Source: Comamonadaceae bacterium (GTDB lineage: Bacteria > Pseudomonadota > Gammaproteobacteria > Burkholderiales > Burkholderiaceae_C). From it: DNA of 9,134 nucleotides. Made by a program: the position numbers and the translations under genes. Shown one piece after another: positions 4,660-9,134 of this stretch. Under the pieces are notes generated by a model, which saw only the letters and a program-made list of their open reading frames with translations, made no database searches and was not told the DNA's origin. The DNA lies in contig CANHBU010000051.1 of NCBI GenBank assembly GCA_947458345.1, positions 1 through 9,134 of the forward strand, written 5' to 3'. Position 1 is the stretch's first letter. Every line of letters starts with the position of its first letter.

Positions 4660-7136
4660 ACACCAGCACCCTCAACCCCACAGCCCAGGCGATGAACTCC
4701 CAGGCGGCCCATGCTGGCCCCGAGGTCGAGGAGCGCCCCGCGGTCCAGCCGGCCGAGCCGAGCGAAAAGCCTTTGCACCATCTGACTGAGGATCCGCGCT
4801 ACATTGGCAAGAGCGTCGAACGCCCGAGCGCGCGCAAATTGGTGCAGGGTCAAGGCACTTACGTTGACGACATCGAACTGCCGCGCATGGCGCATGTGGT
4901 GTTCTGGCGCAGCCCCGTGGCGCACTGCCGCATCAAGCGCATCGATGCCTCGGCTGCGCGCACCATGCCGGGCGTGATTTTGGTGGCCGACGGGCACGAC
5001 ATCGCCAAAATCTGCAAGCCCTGGGTGGCGGTGTTGGGCCATTTGGCGGGCATGAAGTCGGCGCCGCAGTACCCCATGGCGCTCGAGCGCGCCTGCTGGC
5101 AGGGCGAGCCAGTGGTGGCGGTTGTTGCCGAAACCCGTGAGCAGGCCGAAGACGCGCTGCAGTTGCTGCAGGTCGACATCGAGGAGCTCGATCCAGTGGT
5201 CGACATGGAGACCGCGCTCGACGCCTCCACGCCACTGATTCATCCCGAACTCGGTGACAACCTGTGCTTTGCTCGCAGCCTGAACGTGGGCGAGGTCGAC
5301 GACGCGTTTGCGAAGGCCGACGCGGTGGTCGAGACCGTTTTCGAGTTTGGCCGCCACACCGGCGTCACACTGGAGCCGCGCAGCCAGATCGCCGAATGGA
5401 ACTCGGCCGACCAGAAGCTGACCGTCTACCACTCGTTCCAGGCGCCGCACATGATGCAGGATTTGTACGCGCGCCAGTTTGATCTGCCCGAGTCCAGTGT
5501 TCGCGTGGTCTGCAAGGAAGTCGGCGGCTCCTTTGGCATCAAGGTGCATGCTTATCCGGATGACTTTGCCACCGTGGCACTGTCGATGATGTGCAGGCGC
5601 CCGGTGAAGTTTGTGGCAGACCGCATCGAGAGCTTTATCAGCGACATCCATGCCCGCCACCACCGGGTCAAGGCACGGATTGCGGCCAGCAAGAGTGGCG
5701 AGATCCTGGCTTTTGAGATGGACGACCTGACCGGTATCGGCCCCTACTCGATGTTTCCCCGCACCAGTGCGATCGAGGGCAACCAGGTGGTTAACCTGGT
5801 GGGCGGCCCCTACAAGCACAAAAACTATCGGGCGCAGCTCAAGGTGGTGTTTCAGAACAAAACCCCGACCTGCCAGTACCGCGGTGTGGGCCATCCGATT
5901 GCCTGCGCCGTCACTGAAGGCCTGGTCGACCAGGCGGCGCGCGCCATTGGCATGGATCCGCTGGAGCTGCGCAAGAAGAACGTCATTCCTGACGACGCTT
6001 ACCCAGCCACCGGGGCCAGCGGTATCAAGCTGGAGGTGCTGTCGCACGAGGCGTGTCTGCGCAAGCTCGAGCACATGATGGACTACCCGAAGCTCAAGGC
6101 CGAGATCGAAGCGCTGCGCAAGGTGGGCATCTACCGCGGCATTGGCTTGGCCACCTTGATCGAGCTGACCAATCCCAGTGCCGCCTTCTACGGCGTCGGC
6201 GGTGCGCGCATCGCCTCGCAAGACGGCTGCACGATGCGCCTGGACCCGAGCGGCGCCATCAGCGTGAGCGTGAGCGTGGGCGAGCAAGGTCAGGGCAACG
6301 ACGGCATCTACCGCCAAATCGCGGCCGATGCGGTGGGTATCGATTTGGAGAAGGTTCGCCTGGTGCTCAGCGATACCGATGTCACGCCCTACGGCGGCGG
6401 CACCTGGGCTTCGCGGGGTGCGGGCGTGGGTGGCGAGGCGGTGCTTCTGGCCGGCCAGGCGCTGCGCGCCAACATCGTGAAAGTCGCTGCGGTCATTCTC
6501 AAGCGCGATACGGCCGAACTGGCGATTCGCCGCGGCAAGGTGGTCGACGCCGGGTCGATGGAGCCGGTGCTGGACTTGGCCGAGCTCGGCCGCATTGCCT
6601 ACTTCCGGTCGGATACGCTGCCCAACGACTTCACCCCCGAGCTCATGGTCACGCGCCACTATGCGCAGCGCGACTATCCCTTCATCTTCACCAACGGGGT
6701 GCAGGCTTCTTATGTGGAGGTCGACCCCGACACCGGCTTCGTCAAGTTGCTCAAGCACTGGGCGGTAGAAGACTGCGGCCGGGTGATCAATCCCAAGCTG
6801 GTGGACGAGCAAATTCGCGGCGCGATCGTGCAGGGCATCGGCGGCGCGCTGCTTGAGGAGTGCCTATACGACGACCGAGGCCTGATGATCAACGCCAGCA
6901 TGGCCGACTACCTGGTGCCCATGAGCGGTGAGATGCCCGACATCGACGTGGCCCATGTGCAGACCCCCACCCGCAGCTCTCAGCTTGGGGCCAAGGGTGC
7001 GGGCGAGGCCGGCACGGCCGGAGCCCCGGCGGCGGTGATGAATGCGATCAACGACGCGCTCTCGCCGCTCAAGGCGCAGTGCTGGTCGCAGCCGCTGACA
7101 CCGCAAAAGATCTTGCAGGCCCTGGGCAAGGTCTGA
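4656..7136 (+). CDS. Molybdopterin-binding catalytic subunit, xanthine dehydrogenase family (CoxL-like, not a true CO dehydrogenase)
   Basis: An 826-residue large subunit that binds the molybdenum-molybdopterin cytosine dinucleotide cofactor and hydroxylates the substrate using water. Residues 1-42 are a Pro/Glu/Ala-rich extension. The family body starts at RYIGKSVER (48-56). Further marks are GGSFGIK (290-296, usually G-G-G-F-G), the active-site loop CQYRGVGHPIA (406-416), VGEQGQGN (541-548), VEDCGRVINP (704-713) and AKGAGEAGTAG (779-789), whose Glu784 is the probable catalytic glutamate. Form I CO dehydrogenases have Y-R-C-S-F-R with a copper-binding cysteine; here Gly410 takes that place, so CO oxidation is not expected. 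Form II proteins usually read Y-R-G-A-G-R; His413 replaces the last Arg. Likely substrates are aldehydes, aromatic or N-heterocyclic compounds, but none can be singled out. ATG 4656 overlaps the [2Fe-2S] stop; an alternative is ATG 4692. Confidence 0.93.
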   Translation: MNTSTLNPTAQAMNSQAAHAGPEVEERPAVQPAEPSEKPLHHLTEDPRYIGKSVERPSARKLVQGQGTYVDDIELPRMAHVVFWRSPVAHCRIKRIDASAARTMPGVILVADGHDIAKICKPWVAVLGHLAGMKSAPQYPMALERACWQGEPVVAVVAETREQAEDALQLLQVDIEELDPVVDMETALDASTPLIHPELGDNLCFARSLNVGEVDDAFAKADAVVETVFEFGRHTGVTLEPRSQIAEWNSADQKLTVYHSFQAPHMMQDLYARQFDLPESSVRVVCKEVGGSFGIKVHAYPDDFATVALSMMCRRPVKFVADRIESFISDIHARHHRVKARIAASKSGEILAFEMDDLTGIGPYSMFPRTSAIEGNQVVNLVGGPYKHKNYRAQLKVVFQNKTPTCQYRGVGHPIACAVTEGLVDQAARAIGMDPLELRKKNVIPDDAYPATGASGIKLEVLSHEACLRKLEHMMDYPKLKAEIEALRKVGIYRGIGLATLIELTNPSAAFYGVGGARIASQDGCTMRLDPSGAISVSVSVGEQGQGNDGIYRQIAADAVGIDLEKVRLVLSDTDVTPYGGGTWASRGAGVGGEAVLLAGQALRANIVKVAAVILKRDTAELAIRRGKVVDAGSMEPVLDLAELGRIAYFRSDTLPNDFTPELMVTRHYAQRDYPFIFTNGVQASYVEVDPDTGFVKLLKHWAVEDCGRVINPKLVDEQIRGAIVQGIGGALLEECLYDDRGLMINASMADYLVPMSGEMPDIDVAHVQTPTRSSQLGAKGAGEAGTAGAPAAVMNAINDALSPLKAQCWSQPLTPQKILQALGKV

Positions 7137-7424
7137 GCCAGCAGGTTCTTGGGCGGTGCGGGCTTGCCGGCTCGGTACTGCTGCGTTTGCGGGTGAGCGC
7201 GCGAAAAGTTGAGGGGACTGATCAACTACGGGCCAGTGCTATCCGGTTTTTCCCTTAATTCACCATAATGGTCTCAGTGATTCAGCCGAGCCGATTGAAA
7301 AGCGGCCGCGGCGGTAATTACCACTTTGATTGGTATTGGCTGAGAGGCAGGCCCTTATCGGGGCCCGTGTTCGGGTCGAGGTACCGTTTTTTGATTGTTG
7401 ATCCCACCCGACTTGGAGCCAAAG
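7137..7424. other. 288-bp spacer with several dyads; no gene seen
   Basis: No coding region is supported here, and the right part is less GC-rich than its neighbours. It holds inverted repeats AGTTGA-N9-TCAACT (7207-7227), ACCAT-A-ATGGT (7262-7272), TACCA-N7-TGGTA (7319-7335) and GGCCC-N6-GGGCC (7350-7365), then T6 at 7387-7392. CATAAT (7264-7269) resembles a -10 box but has no matching -35. The spacer suggests that the CBS gene has its own promoter or leader. No strong terminator for the upstream operon is visible. Confidence 0.4.
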
Positions 7425-7865
7425 ATGTCGAACGTCCGGACCTGCCTTAGCCAAAAAGCCAATATTCTGTACTCGGTTTCGCCGGACGACAGCGTCAAGG
7501 ATGCGCTGCAAAAAATGCGCGACAACCGCGTGCGCGCCATCTTGGTGATCGAAGGCGGCGAGTTGGTGGGCATCGTGTCCCAGGGTGACTGCGCGATCAA
7601 GGTGCTCTTGCCCGGCAAGCAGGCGGGCGATACCCTGATTCGGTCGGTGATGACGGCCAACCCGATCACCGTCACGGAGGCCCATGAGCTCGATCACTGC
7701 ATGGCCATCATGGCCTCGCGCAACATTCGCCACCTGCCGGTCGCTCAGGGCGGCAAAGTGGTGGGCGTGATCTCGATCGGCGATATCGTCAAGAACATCA
7801 TCGAGCAGCAGGGCGACCAGATCAAGTTTCTGGAAACCTATATCCGCGGCCACGGCGCGGGCTGA
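7425..7865 (+). CDS. Two-CBS-domain (Bateman module) protein
   Basis: A 146-residue soluble protein made almost entirely of two CBS domains, which usually pair to bind adenine nucleotides such as AMP or ATP and sense energy state. CBS1 spans about 13-65 (VSPDDSVKDALQKM, then GIVSQGD at 49-55). CBS2 spans about 74-128 (SVMTANPITV, then GVISIGDIV at 114-122). ATG 7425 has GGAG about six bases upstream. Widespread homologues have V-T-E-R-D-Y-A-R-K after the first G-I; here it is VSQGDCAIK, so the usual Arg and Tyr are lost while Asp55 stays. It lies 288 bp after the hydroxylase operon on the same strand, so any functional tie is uncertain. It ends just before a large stem-loop. Confidence 0.9.
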   Translation: MSNVRTCLSQKANILYSVSPDDSVKDALQKMRDNRVRAILVIEGGELVGIVSQGDCAIKVLLPGKQAGDTLIRSVMTANPITVTEAHELDHCMAIMASRNIRHLPVAQGGKVVGVISIGDIVKNIIEQQGDQIKFLETYIRGHGAG

Positions 7866-7869
7866 GGGC

Positions 7870-7912
7870 GGCCCGCACAAGCCAAGCCGGGCAGCAGGGC
7901 TTTGTGCCGGCC
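7870..7912. terminator. Stem-loop between convergent genes
   Basis: GGCC-C-GCACAA (7870-7880) pairs with TTGTGC-C-GGCC (7902-7912): ten pairs with one C/C mismatch and a loop of about 21 bases that may partly fold. It lies just after the CBS stop (7865) and just past the convergent DsrE stop (7922), so it could end transcripts from both sides. No T-run follows on either strand, so intrinsic termination is not certain. Confidence 0.5.
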
Positions 7913-7921
7913 CCCGCCCGT

Positions 7922-8341
7922 TTAGGGCTTGATATAGGCGTAGCCTTCGCGCGCCTGCAGTCGGCCGATGCGCACCACACCCGAGGGCGTGTACTCGGCC
8001 TCCATCGAGAACTGGCCCTTGTTCAGGTTCCGATTCCTCAGAGTGATTTCGCAGATTTCGAAGCGCACATTGCGCGCTTTGAGGGCTGAGACCAGAGCGC
8101 CGTAGTCGATGTTCGGGTTGCTCTTGTCCTTGGCGCCTTCCATCAGGAAGTCCACGCCTTCAGCATGCGTGACGACGACGATCTGCGTCTCCGGCGCCAC
8201 ATCGAGGTGGTTGCGGATGTTGCGCAAGCCTTTGGTGGCTTGCGTGGCTGCGTTGTCAATGTGGTAGACCACTTTGTCTGCCGCGGTCTGGGCGGCGACG
8301 CTCAGGCTGGCAAACAAGAGCGCAGTGACGAGGATTTTCAT
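7922..8341 (-). CDS. Exported DsrE-family protein
   Basis: A 139-residue protein with a clear signal peptide (MKILVTALLFASLSVAAQ, cut near residue 17-20) and a DsrE/DsrF-like domain. The domain shows VVYHIDN (24-30), QIVVVTHAEGVDFLM (53-67), ALVSALKARNVRFEICEITL (82-101) and the closing SGVVRIGRLQAREGYAYIKP (120-139), typical of small periplasmic DsrE-like proteins. Cys97 matches the single cysteine often found after the F-x-x-C position in this group; DsrE proteins handle sulfur in other contexts, but the role of the exported ones is not known. ATG 8341 has GGGAG five bases upstream and the signal peptide supports it. It lies 61 bp downstream of the sugar dehydrogenase gene on the same strand and may share its transcript. 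Confidence 0.85.
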   Translation of the reverse strand: MKILVTALLFASLSVAAQTAADKVVYHIDNAATQATKGLRNIRNHLDVAPETQIVVVTHAEGVDFLMEGAKDKSNPNIDYGALVSALKARNVRFEICEITLRNRNLNKGQFSMEAEYTPSGVVRIGRLQAREGYAYIKP

Positions 8342-8402
8342 AGGGGCTCCCAAAGATCGACGCCTCAGTGTAGCCCCGCCCAGGCACAGCGGCGCATGAA
8401 CC

Positions 8403-9134
8403 TCAAGGCGCCGGCAGCAGCCTGAGCAGCCTGCCTTGGGCTGCATCGGTGAGGAGGTAGAGCCAACCGTCGGGGCCTTGTCGCACGTCGCGCACCCGCT
8501 GCTCGATGGGGGCATTGATGAGCTCCTCGCGCACCAGGCGCTGCCCATCCCAGACCAGCCGATGCAGGCGATTGCCACGCAGGGAGCCGACGATCAGGTG
8601 CCCGCGAGAGGCGGCGCCATAGCGTTCGCTGCGGACAAAGGCCATGCCCGAGGGGGCAATCGAGGGGCTCCAATAATGCAGGGGCTGCTCCATGCCCTCG
8701 AGCCGCTGCAGACCTTGCCCGATTTTTCCGCCGCCGTACTGCTCGCCGTAGGTGATGAGCGGCCAGCCGTAGTTGCGTCCGCGCTCGATGCGGTTGACCT
8801 CATCGCCGCCCTGGGGGCCGTGTTCATGGACCCACAGCACGCCATCCGGGCCGATGGCCGCGCCCTGCGGGTTGCGATGACCCAAACTCCAGATTTCGGG
8901 CCGGGCGCCGGCTCGGTTGACGTAGGGGTTGTCCGTCGGGATGCTGCCGTCGCGGTTGAGGCGCACGATCTTGCCCAAGTGGTTGTCCAGTTGCTGCGCC
9001 TGCTCCATCGCCGCAAAGCGCTCGCCCAGCGTCAAAAACAGGTACCCCTGGCCATCGATCGCGAGCCGGCAGCCAAAGTGATGGCGACCGGGCATCTTGG
9101 GCCACTGCCTAAACAGCACCTGCACCTGCTCCAG
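8403..9134 (-). CDS. PQQ-dependent aldose sugar dehydrogenase, C-terminal part
   Basis: The last 243 residues of a soluble-type, six-bladed propeller sugar dehydrogenase (glucose/sorbosone dehydrogenase family); the N-terminus lies beyond the right edge. Such enzymes use PQQ and calcium to oxidise aldoses to lactones in the periplasm. Visible marks, numbered from the window edge, are GRHHFGCRLAID (16-27), whose His19 aligns with the catalytic base of soluble glucose dehydrogenase, SLGHRNPQGAAIG (78-90) with the PQQ-contacting Arg-Asn pair, and HEHGPQGGDEVNRI followed by GRNYGWP. Many relatives have H-F-G-G-R or H-F-G-S-R; here Cys22 stands at that place. The frame is open to the edge. It shows no link to the molybdenum module and is read toward it. 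Confidence 0.93.
   Translation of the reverse strand: MEQVQVLFRQWPKMPGRHHFGCRLAIDGQGYLFLTLGERFAAMEQAQQLDNHLGKIVRLNRDGSIPTDNPYVNRAGARPEIWSLGHRNPQGAAIGPDGVLWVHEHGPQGGDEVNRIERGRNYGWPLITYGEQYGGGKIGQGLQRLEGMEQPLHYWSPSIAPSGMAFVRSERYGAASRGHLIVGSLRGNRLHRLVWDGQRLVREELINAPIEQRVRDVRQGPDGWLYLLTDAAQGRLLRLLPAP

Noticed and set aside
4584..6812. A 742-residue open frame on the minus strand opposite the catalytic subunit
   Set aside because: It is a shadow of GC-rich coding on the other strand. It shows no family motif and its His/Leu/Arg-rich text is typical of antisense frames.
4656..7136. Annotation as carbon monoxide dehydrogenase
   Set aside because: The active-site cysteine of form I enzymes is replaced by glycine, so only the family assignment is kept.
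7139..7183. CAGCAG/CTGCTG repeat after the catalytic subunit
   Set aside because: The arms are six bases long and more than 30 bases apart, with no conserved context; this is probably chance.
7207..7227. AGTTGA-N9-TCAACT as an intrinsic terminator of the hydroxylase operon
   Set aside because: The stem is only six pairs and no T-run follows it directly, so it is listed only as a dyad.
8391..8412. GGCGC/GCGCC inverted repeat around the sugar dehydrogenase stop
   Set aside because: Five pairs with a 12-base loop are expected by chance in this base composition.

Overview
The window is GC-rich, densely packed bacterial DNA. Gene content, protein style and codon use suggest a betaproteobacterium, probably Burkholderiales such as the Comamonadaceae or Alcaligenaceae. 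This placement is an inference; no rRNA or other marker gene is present.

Layout. Three genes lie on the minus strand at the left: a TetR-type regulator (1624-2415), a DctP-type TRAP solute-binding protein (453-1523) and the start of a DctQ-type small TRAP permease (1-370, cut by the window edge). Diverging from the regulator on the plus strand is a tight operon of a CoxG-like SRPBCC protein (2507-3223), a FAD subunit (3257-4135), a [2Fe-2S] subunit (4162-4659) and a molybdopterin subunit (4656-7136). Together the last three form a complete xanthine dehydrogenase/CO dehydrogenase-family molybdenum hydroxylase. After a 288-bp spacer with several dyads comes a two-CBS-domain protein (7425-7865). 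A large stem-loop separates it from two minus-strand genes that look unrelated to the module: an exported DsrE-family protein (7922-8341) and the C-terminal part of a PQQ-dependent aldose sugar dehydrogenase (8403-9134, partial).

How the genes may work together. The left and centre look like an uptake-plus-oxidation module. The TRAP system would import a small organic compound, the molybdenum hydroxylase would hydroxylate it with water-derived oxygen, and the membrane-anchored CoxG-like protein would link the enzyme to the membrane or quinone pool. The TetR protein probably senses the substrate or a product. Two 16-bp sites, TTGACC-N4-GGTAAA, lie in opposite orientation 31 bp apart around the start of the regulator gene and are its likely operators.

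The catalytic subunit lacks the active-site cysteine of true CO dehydrogenase (Y-R-G-V-G-H in place of Y-R-C-S-F-R). The binding protein has His where most DctP proteins have the carboxylate-binding Arg. An annotation as CO dehydrogenase plus dicarboxylate transporter would therefore probably be wrong on both counts, and the true substrate cannot be read from the sequence. Other points of note are short tandem repeats: a 9-bp unit in the CoxG linker, a 10-bp unit at the FAD/[2Fe-2S] gene junction and a GAG/GCG tract in the permease gene. There is also a strong hairpin between the binding-protein and permease genes.
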